Below, piece after piece: positions 1 through 8,188 of a stretch of DNA of 58,401 nucleotides. Made by a program: the position numbers and the translations under genes. Position 1 is the stretch's first letter. The number at the start of each line of letters is the position of its first letter. Source of the stretch: Pseudomonadales bacterium (GTDB lineage Bacteria > Pseudomonadota > Gammaproteobacteria > Pseudomonadales > Pseudohongiellaceae). The stretch is taken from positions 1 to 58,401 of the forward strand of contig JALQUB010000073.1 in assembly GCA_023268635.1 (NCBI GenBank), in the 5' to 3' direction. Under the pieces are notes generated by a model, which worked only from the letters and a program-made list of their open reading frames with translations, was not told where the DNA came from and did no database searches.

Positions 1-1127
1 CCATCGGCGCTAATTGTCGCGTAGACAGCGCTATTCTTTTGTTGTGCTGGGCTCGCTAGTTTTTTTTTTACCCAGCGAGAAATAAACCGATAGGGTTTGG
101 TGATTCGCCACGAAAAAGAATTTAGAATTTGCTCTATCTGCTGTGACAATTCTCCATTTTGTTGGAGTAAGTGGCTAAGCTGAGCTCGTATTTCTTGATG
201 CTCTCGCATTGCGCGCCCGCAGGATTCTTGTAGTTCAGTCCTTAGTCTGCGTTCGTTTGCCAGAGTTTGTTCGTAATCAGACATAAGTGCTTCACGGGCC
301 TTCTCGTGTAGGTCGAGTTGCTCCGCGAAATCTTTCTGGGCATTACGATAATTACGCGTCAGAGATTCTATTTCGTCACTGTTGTCTAAGCTGCCGAAGG
401 TCTCGTTGAGCTCGGCGCCGGTCCAACGCCTCGCCCATTTTTCGATTACCCGCGCACGCGCTTGTGCATTTGGATGCGTCGCCGCGTATTTCTCACTAGT
501 TGCTTTGACCGGAGTTTCCGAGTCTCCGCCCCCGCGGTAAAATGCGGAGATCACGTCGATATGTTGAATTTCACCTAACTCAGCAACCTGTAGCCAAAAG
601 TCCCAGTCCTCATAAATCGCCAGGTTCGTATCAAAGCGGCAGCCCTGATCGATCGCAGTGCGTCTGAAGAGCACGGAATGGATGGGCATGAAATTATCAC
701 GCCTGAGAATTGCCAGATCGAATTTTTCGGCAAAGAATTCCTCTAGAGGCTCGCCGTTTTTCTTTGTTTTTTGCGTTGAGCTGTACACAGCAATCAGTGT
801 CGGTTTTGCGCGCAGCTCCGCTACAAGCGTCTCGATGTGGGTCGGGCCTATCCAGTCATCATCGTCAAGGAAAAGGACAAATTCTCCTGCGACTGATTCG
901 AGCCCTAAGTTCGCAGCAGCTGATCGATTAAGCGGTTTTTGAACGGAGAGGAGAGTCTGCTTGGCTGCCAAGGCGGTATTTGGGAGACCATTTCCTGAAG
1001 CGTCAACGACAAGCGTCTCAATATCTGGATAGCTCTGGGCATCTATAGAGGCGAGCGCCTGTTCGAGCTCGCGACGGCCTACAGTTCGAACGATGATTGA
1101 GACGAGTGGGTTTGTCGCATCGGACAT
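1..1127 (-). CDS. Family 2 glycosyltransferase, 3' end cut by the window edge
   Basis: Read on the minus strand from the ATG at 1127-1125, the frame stays open to base 1, so the gene is partial at its C-terminus (about 375 residues visible). The N-terminal 250 residues form a GT-A fold: the start region VSIIVRT, then an acidic FLDDDDW motif at about residues 86-92, which is the nucleotide-sugar/metal site of GT2 enzymes. The later part is a charged coiled coil (LHEKAREALMSDYEQT region) ending in an SFSWRITKPYR motif, often seen in large O-antigen or surface-glycan transferases. It starts 9 bases after the DUF484 stop and is probably co-transcribed with the lysA-dapF operon, where xerC usually sits. 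Sugar donor and acceptor cannot be told. A run of ten T (A on the coding strand) at 60-69 encodes KKK. Confidence 0.82.
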   Translation of the reverse strand, partial: MSDATNPLVSIIVRTVGRRELEQALASIDAQSYPDIETLVVDASGNGLPNTALAAKQTLLSVQKPLNRSAAANLGLESVAGEFVLFLDDDDWIGPTHIETLVAELRAKPTLIAVYSSTQKTKKNGEPLEEFFAEKFDLAILRRDNFMPIHSVLFRRTAIDQGCRFDTNLAIYEDWDFWLQVAELGEIQHIDVISAFYRGGGDSETPVKATSEKYAATHPNAQARARVIEKWARRWTGAELNETFGSLDNSDEIESLTRNYRNAQKDFAEQLDLHEKAREALMSDYEQTLANERRLRTELQESCGRAMREHQEIRAQLSHLLQQNGELSQQIEQILNSFSWRITKPYRFISRWVKKKLASPAQQKNSAVYATISAD

Positions 1128-1136
1128 AGGAGAGGC

Positions 1137-1841
1137 CTACACAGATTTGGCTAGGATCGCGCCGACAACATGGCCGATGAAATCGAGGAACAATGTGTCG
1201 AGACTCGTGTTGAAGTAGTCCTTAGACTCATTGCCGAGCGCCAGCAAAGCGATTATTTCTGAGCCGTCCATGATTGGGCACAGAGCGGTTGAGCCGACGC
1301 GATTACTATTGGCGCCAAATAAGTGTTCGATGCTCTCTCTCGAGATTGCGCCACAGTGAGTTCGTCGGAGGCGGAACACATCAGCGAATTCTTCGGCGAG
1401 TTTTTCACTATTTTCTGTGCGGACGGCGTTGGATATCCTGAGCCCTGGTCGAGCTACCACAATAATCTCGCAGGCATCGACACTGCCAAGAGCGCTGAGT
1501 TGGTCTTGAGTGATTTCTGCGATTTCAGTGGCATCACGAGCCTGCAACAATGACAGCACTAGGTTGCGAGTCACTTCGAAAAGTTGGTCATTGTCTCGCG
1601 CATTCTCCAGTAAGGAACCCAATTTTTGCCTTGCCTCTCGACCACGCTCTCGAAGGATGACGAGTTGTCGTTCTATTAGAGAGATGGCCTTACCACTTTC
1701 ATGCGGAAGTTTTAAGTCCGCGAGCAAATCTGGCTGACTCTCAAAAAACTCGGGATTGGCGCGGAGATAGTCTGCGACTTGCTGAGCGCTGATTGATTCG
1801 CTCGCATTCTGATCATCGATTCGCTCTGCCTTATCATTCAT
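1137..1841 (-). CDS. DUF484 family protein
   Basis: A 234-residue protein typical of the DUF484 family, which lies between dapF and xerC in many Gammaproteobacteria. The N-terminal segment (about residues 18-60, QQVADYLRANPEFFESQPDLL) is the family hallmark. It is followed by a short coiled coil (ERQLVILRERGREARQKL) and a C-terminal GAF-like fold (about residues 85-230). No catalytic motif is visible and the biochemical role of the family is not established. It lies 66 bases downstream of dapF on the same strand and is probably in the same transcript. The usual downstream xerC is absent here and is replaced by a glycosyltransferase. Confidence 0.85.
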   Translation of the reverse strand: MNDKAERIDDQNASESISAQQVADYLRANPEFFESQPDLLADLKLPHESGKAISLIERQLVILRERGREARQKLGSLLENARDNDQLFEVTRNLVLSLLQARDATEIAEITQDQLSALGSVDACEIIVVARPGLRISNAVRTENSEKLAEEFADVFRLRRTHCGAISRESIEHLFGANSNRVGSTALCPIMDGSEIIALLALGNESKDYFNTSLDTLFLDFIGHVVGAILAKSV

Positions 1842-1907
1842 CTTCGAAATTCCTGTGCTGCCATTATTTTTGATAGTTTAGCTAATTAGTATGGAGAGTC
1901 TGTTGGC

Positions 1908-2756
1908 CTAGAGTGTAATACACCCTTCAAAAACAGTTGTCGCCGGGCCAGTCATGACCATGGAGTTGCTATTCCCAGTCCATTCGATCGTTAACTTACC
2001 GCCCCGTACTTCGACCTCGACAGTCGAATCCAAAAGGCCTTGTTGTTGGCCGACCGCTACAGCCGCGCAAGCACCGGTACCGCAAGCGAGTGTTTCGCCT
2101 GCGCCGCGTTCGAATACGCGCAGCCGGATGCTGCCGCGATCGATAATCTGCATGAAACCCACATTCACTCCTTGGGGGAAATCGGCGTGTGCGCCTAGCG
2201 CGGTGCCGATGCCTTCCACGTCAGCAGTCTGGACATCGTCCACGCGAATAACGGTGTGTGGGTTGCCCATCGAGACGGCGCCGAATTCTATTTGTGTGGC
2301 GGTGAGATTTTCATCGAGTGTGATTTCCCGCGTATAGCTCGCCTGCGCATGTTCCGCGCGGAAGGGGAGACTTGCCGGTGAAAAATCGGGAGATCCCATG
2401 TCGACACTCACTTCGCCCGTCGGTGTTAGTGAGAGCGAGAGTAAACGATTGATCGTCTCGACCTTGACAGGGTTTTTGGAGGTGAGCCCTTTGTCGTGAA
2501 CATATTTTGCGAAACAGCGGGCGCCGTTACCACAGTGCTCCACTTCGCTACCATCGCGATTGAAAATTCGATAGCGGAAATCTGCTTCAGGGCCCTGTGC
2601 CGCTTCAATCTGGAGCAGTTGATCGAAACCGATGCCAAATTGGCGATCGGAGAACTGTCGGATTTGCTCTGGATTTAAGCTGTTCGGTTGAGAAACGAGG
2701 TCGATGACGACGAAGTCGTTGCCTAGGCCATGCATTTTGGTGAAAGGAATATTCAT
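1908..2756 (-). CDS. dapF: Diaminopimelate epimerase DapF
   Basis: Interconverts LL- and meso-2,6-diaminopimelate in the cytoplasm, supplying meso-DAP for peptidoglycan and for LysA. The 282-residue length fits the family (274 in E. coli). Both catalytic cysteines are visible: Cys75 in EHCGNGARC and Cys225 in LACGTGAC. The N-terminal MHGLGNDFVVID motif is intact. I chose the ATG at 2756, which opens MNIPFTKMHGLGNDF. A longer reading from 2801 would overlap lysA by 38 bases and add 15 residues not expected in the family. The gene begins 7 bases after the lysA stop, consistent with an lptM-lysA-dapF operon. Confidence 0.96.
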   Translation of the reverse strand: MNIPFTKMHGLGNDFVVIDLVSQPNSLNPEQIRQFSDRQFGIGFDQLLQIEAAQGPEADFRYRIFNRDGSEVEHCGNGARCFAKYVHDKGLTSKNPVKVETINRLLSLSLTPTGEVSVDMGSPDFSPASLPFRAEHAQASYTREITLDENLTATQIEFGAVSMGNPHTVIRVDDVQTADVEGIGTALGAHADFPQGVNVGFMQIIDRGSIRLRVFERGAGETLACGTGACAAVAVGQQQGLLDSTVEVEVRGGKLTIEWTGNSNSMVMTGPATTVFEGCITL

Positions 2757-2763
2757 GCTGAGT

Positions 2764-4050
2764 TTATCGGCCGTTTTCTGCGTCGCTGTGGGGATCATCA
2801 TTTAACAGAGATTCGAGCGAAAGCTGAATATCGATACTTTCTCGTTGACGGATAACTTGATAATTTTCGCCGTCAACCATGACCTCGGGCGCGCGATTGC
2901 GCGTATTGTAATTCGAGCTCATCACAAAGCCGTACGCGCCTGCCGAGCGAACGGCGAGCAAGTCCCCGGCGGCGATACGCAAGGGGCGATCTTTACCCAG
3001 AAAATCTCCGGATTCACATACTGGTCCAACGACGTCGTAGAGTCGCTCTGGGCGCGAGTCTGTACCACCGAGTTCTACGGGGATAATTTTTTGCCAGGCG
3101 CCGTACAGCGCGGGTCGGAGCAAATCATTCATGGCGCCATCCACGATGGCGAAATTCTTGTGTTCGTTACACTTCAAATATTCCACGCGGGTGATGAACA
3201 CGCCGGCATTTGCGGCGATCGAACGGCCGGGCTCAACCATGAGGGTGAGTTCACGGCTCGTGAAGCGATCGCGCACCGCATCGATTAACTCCGCGGGCAG
3301 CGGCGGCTGTTCACCTTCGTAGGGCACGCCTAATCCGCCGCCCATGTCGAAATGCTTTAGCACAATGCCTTCGCTTGCCAGCGTATCGACCATGGATAGT
3401 AGACGGTCTATCGCATCGAGGAAGGGGGCTACCGTAGTAAGTTGCGATCCGATATGGCAATCGATGCCGACGATATCGAGGCCGGGGAGCTCCGTAGCTC
3501 GGCGATAGACATCGAGAGCTCTGTCGCTCGCGATACCAAATTTATTTTCTTTTAAGCCAGTAGAGATATAGGGATGCGTGCCAGCATCAACGTCGGGATT
3601 AACCCGCAACGAAATCGGCGCACGCAGTCCACTCTCAGAGGCGATGGCACTAATGCGTTCGAGTTCCGCTTCTGACTCGACGTTAAAGCATTTAATACCT
3701 ACTTCGAGTGCGCGACGAATCTCCGCTTCAGTCTTGCCGAGGCCAGAAAAAATAGTTTTGGCCGGATCACCGCCTGCACGCAGCACACGTTCAAGCTCTC
3801 CACCGGAGACGATATCGAAACCAGCGCCCAGACGGGCTAGGACATCGAGGACTGCGAGATTGGAATTCGCCTTGACCGCGAAGCAAATGAGGTGGGCCTG
3901 GTTCGCTAAGGCCGACTCATAAGCGAGGAAATGTCGCTCTAGCGTTGCCCGAGAATAGACATAGCAAGGCGTGCCTACCTCTTCCGCGATTCGGCTCACT
4001 GCTACGTCTTCGGCGAAGAGGCTGTTGCCTTGGTAATTAAAATGATCCAT
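2764..4050 (-). CDS. lysA: Diaminopimelate decarboxylase LysA
   Basis: PLP-dependent enzyme that decarboxylates meso-diaminopimelate to L-lysine, the last step of lysine synthesis. The alanine-racemase-like barrel carries the PLP lysine (Lys60 in CFAVKANSN), a glycine-rich phosphate-binding loop (GGGLGVPY) and the second-domain CESGDF motif that supplies the active-site cysteine across the dimer. The start at 4050 gives MDHFNYQGNSLFAED, the usual LysA N-terminus, and 428 residues. The reading frame extends to 4107, but that extension is the out-of-frame overlap with lptM. The start overlaps the lptM end by 14 bases, so translation is probably coupled. Confidence 0.96.
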   Translation of the reverse strand: MDHFNYQGNSLFAEDVAVSRIAEEVGTPCYVYSRATLERHFLAYESALANQAHLICFAVKANSNLAVLDVLARLGAGFDIVSGGELERVLRAGGDPAKTIFSGLGKTEAEIRRALEVGIKCFNVESEAELERISAIASESGLRAPISLRVNPDVDAGTHPYISTGLKENKFGIASDRALDVYRRATELPGLDIVGIDCHIGSQLTTVAPFLDAIDRLLSMVDTLASEGIVLKHFDMGGGLGVPYEGEQPPLPAELIDAVRDRFTSRELTLMVEPGRSIAANAGVFITRVEYLKCNEHKNFAIVDGAMNDLLRPALYGAWQKIIPVELGGTDSRPERLYDVVGPVCESGDFLGKDRPLRIAAGDLLAVRSAGAYGFVMSSNYNTRNRAPEVMVDGENYQVIRQRESIDIQLSLESLLNDDPHSDAENGR

Positions 4051-4195
4051 GTGTAATCCGAAGGGGTTCGCTGGCTTCCGGACGGGTGAGCCCGCCTTTC
4101 TGGCCACAGCCCACTAACAGAGCCGAGACCAGCAGGACGGCCGTAAGCAGAAAGCTTATTCGAATTGCGCGAGGCTGGATTGTGATTCTGTCCAT
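4037..4195 (-). CDS. lptM: LptM/YifL-type small lipoprotein
   Basis: A 52-residue ORF read directly on the minus strand (ATG at 4195, TAA at 4037). It has a short basic N-terminus, a hydrophobic stretch (FLLTAVLLVSALLVG), a lipobox LVGC at about residue 30, and immediately after the cysteine the GQKGGL motif. That matches the conserved CGxKGPLY start of mature LptM/YifL. In E. coli LptM binds the LptDE outer-membrane LPS translocon and helps its disulfide maturation, and yifL is likewise directly upstream of dapF-region genes. Here it overlaps the lysA start by 14 bases. The tail after the motif is short. Size, lipobox, motif and position agree. Confidence 0.88.
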   Translation of the reverse strand: MDRITIQPRAIRISFLLTAVLLVSALLVGCGQKGGLTRPEASEPLRITHGSF

Positions 4196-4540
4196 GAGTC
4201 TATTGTCTGTTGGTGATCGAAGCTGAAATGTGTCTCCACGCCTGCCTCGGATGCGGATTAGGCAGTCTCGAGGAAAATTTTTCAGCGAATGCAGTGAAGT
4301 ATAACTGTGAGCCTGCGATAAACCCAGATCAAACTCTTACTTAGGCTGAACGATGACAAAGCGAGATTTTGGCCTATGCCTTGAAAATCAGGCGGCTGAC
4401 GCCTATATTCTCCCGTTGAAGCGGCGTGGGTCTGAGGACTCAAGGAGTCGTTGCTCCCCGCGTTAGCCCCCATTCGAGAGACATCGACCTCGATTGACGA
4501 CTTGTCTGGATAGTAGATAAAACGAGTAGGAAAAGAAGCG
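4196..4540. other. Divergent intergenic region between lptM and the ABC operon
   Basis: 345 bases with no convincing gene. It carries a strong plus-strand sigma70-like promoter (listed separately at 4381-4409). A TATACT-like -10 on the minus strand at 4298-4303 could serve lptM-lysA, but I found no good -35 for it. A purine-rich AGGAAAAGAAG ribosome site precedes the ATG at 4541. A 90-codon minus-strand ORF across 4282-4554 looks spurious. Confidence 0.6.
4381..4409 (+). promoter_or_regulatory. Sigma70-like promoter of the GldA/F/G-type operon
   Basis: TTGAAA at 4381-4386, a 17-base spacer and TATATT at 4404-4409, pointing at the ABC operon. The implied start near 4416 gives a leader of about 125 bases before the ATG at 4541. 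Both hexamers differ from consensus by one position. Seen by eye only. Confidence 0.6.
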
Positions 4541-5476
4541 ATGATTGAAATCACTCACCTTAGCAAACGGTTTGAGCAATTTACCGCTGTCGACGATCTG
4601 AGTTTTAAGGTTGTGGAAGGCGAAGTGCTTGGCTTTCTAGGCCCCAATGGCGCCGGAAAATCTACAACGATGAAAATTATTACCGGGTTCCTGGCTCCTA
4701 GCGCGGGTTCGGTAAAAGTCGATGGCCATGATCTTGCGGATGACGCACTCGCGGCGAAAGCATTAATGGGCTACTTACCGGAGGGTGCGCCGTCCTATGG
4801 CGATATGACCACTCTCGATTTTCTGCGTTTCGTCGCAGAGGTGCGTGGATTCAAAGGAGAGGAGCTCGTCCAGCGAGTAAGCCGCGTCCTGGCCGAAGTA
4901 GAGCTTGAGTCGGTCGCTTTACAGAAAATTGAAACTCTCTCTAAAGGCTTTAAGCGAAGAGTGGGCCTAGCACAGGCGATCATGCACGATCCCAAAGTGC
5001 TGATACTCGATGAGCCGACCGATGGACTCGACCCGAATCAGAAACAGCATGTCCGCGAACTGATAAAGAACTTGGCGCGCGACAAGATCGTTATTATTTC
5101 AACCCATATTTTGGAAGAAGTTTCAGCCGTGTGTACGCGTGCTGTGATCATAGCCAACGGAAAACTCGTGGCCGATGGCACGCCTAGTGAACTGGAGGCG
5201 AGTTCTCAATACCACCACGCGGTCAGCGTGCGACTTACTAGCGACTATGACATCGCCGCCGATCTCGCTTCCGTGGACGGCATCGCGGGAGTTGAAGTAG
5301 ACGCAGATGATGCTCACGAGGTGCGGGTGTTAGCGAGCGGTGGCCGATCGATTTATGCACAGATCTCGAAAATCGCACAGGAAAAGCAATGGCCAGTGGA
5401 CGAGCTGCATGTCTCCCGCGGCCAGCTAGAGGATGTGTTTAAGCAAGTCACTGCGGGAGGAGTGAGCCATGGGTAA
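4541..5476 (+). CDS. GldA-like ABC transporter ATP-binding protein
   Basis: A 311-residue cytoplasmic ATPase of the NatA/GldA/NosF group. Walker A is GPNGAGKST (residues 34-42), the signature is LSKGFKRRVGLAQA and Walker B is VLILDEPTDGLDP. After the nucleotide-binding domain there is an extension of about 90 residues, typical of ABC-2 exporters. Its stop overlaps the start of the permease gene by 8 bases and the GldG-like gene follows, so the three form one transport unit. In Bacteroidetes the homologues act in gliding. In Gammaproteobacteria the set is widespread, non-gliding and of unknown substrate, so the name reflects family only. Confidence 0.88.
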   Translation: MIEITHLSKRFEQFTAVDDLSFKVVEGEVLGFLGPNGAGKSTTMKIITGFLAPSAGSVKVDGHDLADDALAAKALMGYLPEGAPSYGDMTTLDFLRFVAEVRGFKGEELVQRVSRVLAEVELESVALQKIETLSKGFKRRVGLAQAIMHDPKVLILDEPTDGLDPNQKQHVRELIKNLARDKIVIISTHILEEVSAVCTRAVIIANGKLVADGTPSELEASSQYHHAVSVRLTSDYDIAADLASVDGIAGVEVDADDAHEVRVLASGGRSIYAQISKIAQEKQWPVDELHVSRGQLEDVFKQVTAGGVSHG

Positions 5477-6203
5477 TCTCGGCATTATTTTTAGGCGAGA
5501 ATTGGCGAGTTATTTTTCCACGCCGCTCGCGTATATTTTTATTGTTATTTTCCTAATAACGAACGGTATTTTTACTTTTGAACTTGGCGGCTTCTTTTTA
5601 CGAGGACAAGCCGACTTATTGCCTTTCTTCAGTTTCCATCCTTGGCTTTACCTATTTATGGTGCCAGCGATTGCGATGACTCTCTGGGCAGATGAACGGA
5701 AGACCGGGACAATCGAACTCCTTCTAACCTTGCCAATTCGTTTAGCGGACGCCGTGCTCGGCAAGTTTCTCGCTGCGTGGGCGCTGACCGGTATCGCATT
5801 GGCGCTGACCTTCCCTATCTGGATTACGGTAAATTATTTGGGCGAGCCAGACAACGGCGTGATTGTGGCAGCCTACCTGGGCAGTTGGTTTATGGCCGGA
5901 GGATTTCTCGCTATAGGCTCTTGTATGTCAGCAGCGACTAAGAATTCGGTCATCGCTTTCATTCTCACCGTGTCACTTTGCTTTCTGTTCGTCATTATGG
6001 GCTCGCCTATTTTGTTGGAAGCCTTTCCTGATTGGTTGCCACAGACGGTCGTCGATGCCTTTGCAGCGATGGGATTCCTGACTCACTATGATTCGATCTC
6101 GAAGGGCGTGCTTGATATCCGTGATTTCTTATTTTTTGCGGTATTCATCGGCGCATGGCTAGTTGCTAGCGCCATTGTTATCGAAATTAAGAAAGCGAAC
6201 TAG
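5469..6203 (+). CDS. GldF-like ABC-2 permease
   Basis: A 244-residue integral membrane protein with about six hydrophobic segments (IFIVIFLITNGIF, FMVPAIAMTLW, AWALTGIALALTF, the SVIAFILTVSLCFLFVI region, FLFFAVFIGAWLVA and others). It has the ABC-2 motif ERKTGTIELLLTLP after the second segment, which contacts the ATPase. It overlaps the ATPase gene by 8 bases and is followed 12 bases later by the GldG-like gene, so it is the membrane channel of that exporter. The substrate cannot be inferred. Confidence 0.87.
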   Translation: MGNLGIIFRRELASYFSTPLAYIFIVIFLITNGIFTFELGGFFLRGQADLLPFFSFHPWLYLFMVPAIAMTLWADERKTGTIELLLTLPIRLADAVLGKFLAAWALTGIALALTFPIWITVNYLGEPDNGVIVAAYLGSWFMAGGFLAIGSCMSAATKNSVIAFILTVSLCFLFVIMGSPILLEAFPDWLPQTVVDAFAAMGFLTHYDSISKGVLDIRDFLFFAVFIGAWLVASAIVIEIKKAN

Positions 6204-6215
6204 GAGGGGCTATTG

Positions 6216-8177
6216 ATGACTAAGTATAAGTTTTTATTCTCGGGCTCTGGCCTCCTAGTAATTGCGGTTTCGTTACTTATCAGTGTGGGATTCATTTCTT
6301 CACTGCCAAGTTTGCGAATCGATCTAACCGAAGACGAGTTGTTTTCTCTCGCCGACGGCACGCGCAACATCGTGGAAAATTTGGAAGAGCCGATTGAATT
6401 AATTTTCTTTTATAGTGAATCCGCAACTGAAGAACAGCCACAAATTCGTGGCTATGGAACTCGGGTTCAGGAACTTCTGCGAGAGATAGTTATCGCTAGT
6501 GATGGCAATCTTGAGCTCACCGTTGTTGATCCTGAACCTTTCTCCGAAGAAGAAGATCTAGCGACTCAATACGGTGTACAGGCAGTGCCCGTAACACAGG
6601 GCGGGCAGGGGATTTACTTCGGCCTTGTCGCGGTAGAGCTCGATCCCGAAAAAGAGCCAGCGTTACGAGTATCGGAAACAATGCCTCTTATACGTCCGGA
6701 TCAGGAGGAATTTCTCGAATACGAATTCATGAAATTGGTGACTCGTGTTGCGGAGCCTGAACTCCAAGTGATCGGTTTAATAACCACTCTGGATATCGAT
6801 GGTGGGTTTGACCCAATGAGCGGTCAGGCCACACAGCAATGGATGATTACCGATTACATTCGTCAGCTTTACGAGCTCCGCCGCATCGAAACGGCGACCA
6901 CCGAAATTGATGAAGACATTGATATATTAATGTTGGTGCATCCTGAGGGGTTGTCGCAGGAAACACTGTACGCGATCGATCAGCATGTTATGCGTGGCGG
7001 CAAGACGATCGTGTTCCTCGACCCTACAGCCGATTCTCTCGTTACGCGTTCAGACGAAGGTTCTCTAATACCTGCTGGTATGAGTTCTGATTTACCAGGT
7101 CTCTTGGAAGCCTGGGGCGTCGATTACGCTAGCAATAAAGTGCTCACGGATAACACGCTGGCGCTTCGAGTACAGATGGGGCAGGGTTCGCGGCCGGTCG
7201 CGCACATAGGCATGATTGGCGCAAACCGCACGGCACTCGCCGGCGATGACATCATCACGCGTCGCTTAGAAAATATTAACCTCTCCTCAGCCGGAGCGTT
7301 GGCGCAGGCTGAAGGTGCTCGCACACGTTTCGAACCGCTTATTCAATCATCGTCGGATTCGATGCTGATGGACGCGGCAGTGCTGGAAGACGTGCTTGAT
7401 CCCTCGGTGCTATTCGACGAATTCGTCTCCGCCAACGAGCGTTATACGATTGCAGCGAGAGTTAGCGGCGTCATAGACAGCGCGTTCCCGGAAGGCCGAC
7501 CTGTTCCCCCTGCAGTCGCCACAGCCCCGGATACCGATGCGGAACAAGAAGATACAGACGCGGCGGCGCCAGTGGAAGAAGTTGATCCGATGGCCGGACA
7601 TCTAGCCCGCACAGAGGGTGAGACCAATATTTTGCTGTTCGCCGATACTGATGTGTTAAGCGATCGACTCTGGGTGCAAGTGGGTCAATTTTTAGGTCAA
7701 CGTATTCCACAGCCATTCGCGAATAACGGAGATTTTGTAATCAACGCACTCGATAATCTCAGTGGCGGCGCAGACCTCGTGAGTATTCGCAGCCGCGGCC
7801 GTTACTCGCGTCCGTTTAATTTAGTCGTGCAGATGCAGCGTGATGCAGACGATCGGTTGCGCATAGAAGAGTCCGCTCTCCTCGATCGATTGGCCGAGAC
7901 TGAAGCACAACTCGCCGAACTGAACATGGGAGAGGATGGTCAACCACTCGGGCAGCTCACGCCAGAAATTCAGTCGGAGATCGATCGCTTTAATGAAGAG
8001 TTGCTCGAAACCCGCCGTAGCCTCCGAGACGTCCAGTATCAGCTGACGGCCGATATCGAAAAACTTGGCTCGAATCTAAAGTGGTTTAATACGTTGGCTA
8101 TGCCAATGCTGCTAACGCTAATCGCATTGCTCGTTAATTTTCTGCGAGCACAGCGTAGGCGTGAAGTAGGAAGGTAG
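6216..8177 (+). CDS. GldG-like ABC auxiliary protein
   Basis: A 653-residue protein with an N-terminal membrane segment (residues 5-30), a long extracytoplasmic region resembling the GldG/ABC_transp_aux domain (RIDLTEDELFSLADGT is typical of its start), an acidic, Ala-rich low-complexity linker (about residues 425-455), a coiled coil near residues 560-620, and a C-terminal membrane anchor (MLLTLIALLVNFL) with a basic tail. I chose the ATG at 6216 because GAGGGG at 6204-6209 is correctly spaced, rather than the TTG at 6213. In many relatives a DUF4340 gene follows, but here the next gene is a convergent histidine kinase. Confidence 0.85.
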   Translation: MTKYKFLFSGSGLLVIAVSLLISVGFISSLPSLRIDLTEDELFSLADGTRNIVENLEEPIELIFFYSESATEEQPQIRGYGTRVQELLREIVIASDGNLELTVVDPEPFSEEEDLATQYGVQAVPVTQGGQGIYFGLVAVELDPEKEPALRVSETMPLIRPDQEEFLEYEFMKLVTRVAEPELQVIGLITTLDIDGGFDPMSGQATQQWMITDYIRQLYELRRIETATTEIDEDIDILMLVHPEGLSQETLYAIDQHVMRGGKTIVFLDPTADSLVTRSDEGSLIPAGMSSDLPGLLEAWGVDYASNKVLTDNTLALRVQMGQGSRPVAHIGMIGANRTALAGDDIITRRLENINLSSAGALAQAEGARTRFEPLIQSSSDSMLMDAAVLEDVLDPSVLFDEFVSANERYTIAARVSGVIDSAFPEGRPVPPAVATAPDTDAEQEDTDAAAPVEEVDPMAGHLARTEGETNILLFADTDVLSDRLWVQVGQFLGQRIPQPFANNGDFVINALDNLSGGADLVSIRSRGRYSRPFNLVVQMQRDADDRLRIEESALLDRLAETEAQLAELNMGEDGQPLGQLTPEIQSEIDRFNEELLETRRSLRDVQYQLTADIEKLGSNLKWFNTLAMPMLLTLIALLVNFLRAQRRREVGR

Positions 8178-8188
8178 TGGTTTAGTTG

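Noticed and set aside
1954..2337. Plus-strand ORFs inside dapF, rho, gshA and the acyl-CoA dehydrogenase regions
   Set aside because: Ser/Arg/Pro-rich shadow frames antisense to clearly conserved genes.
4282..4554. A 90-codon minus-strand ORF in the lptM-ABC gap
   Set aside because: Low-complexity, no ribosome site, no recognisable family, and it covers the plus-strand promoter.
4541..8177. Gliding motility system
   Set aside because: Only the ABC part is similar to GldA/F/G; no other gliding genes are present and the family is common in non-gliding Proteobacteria.
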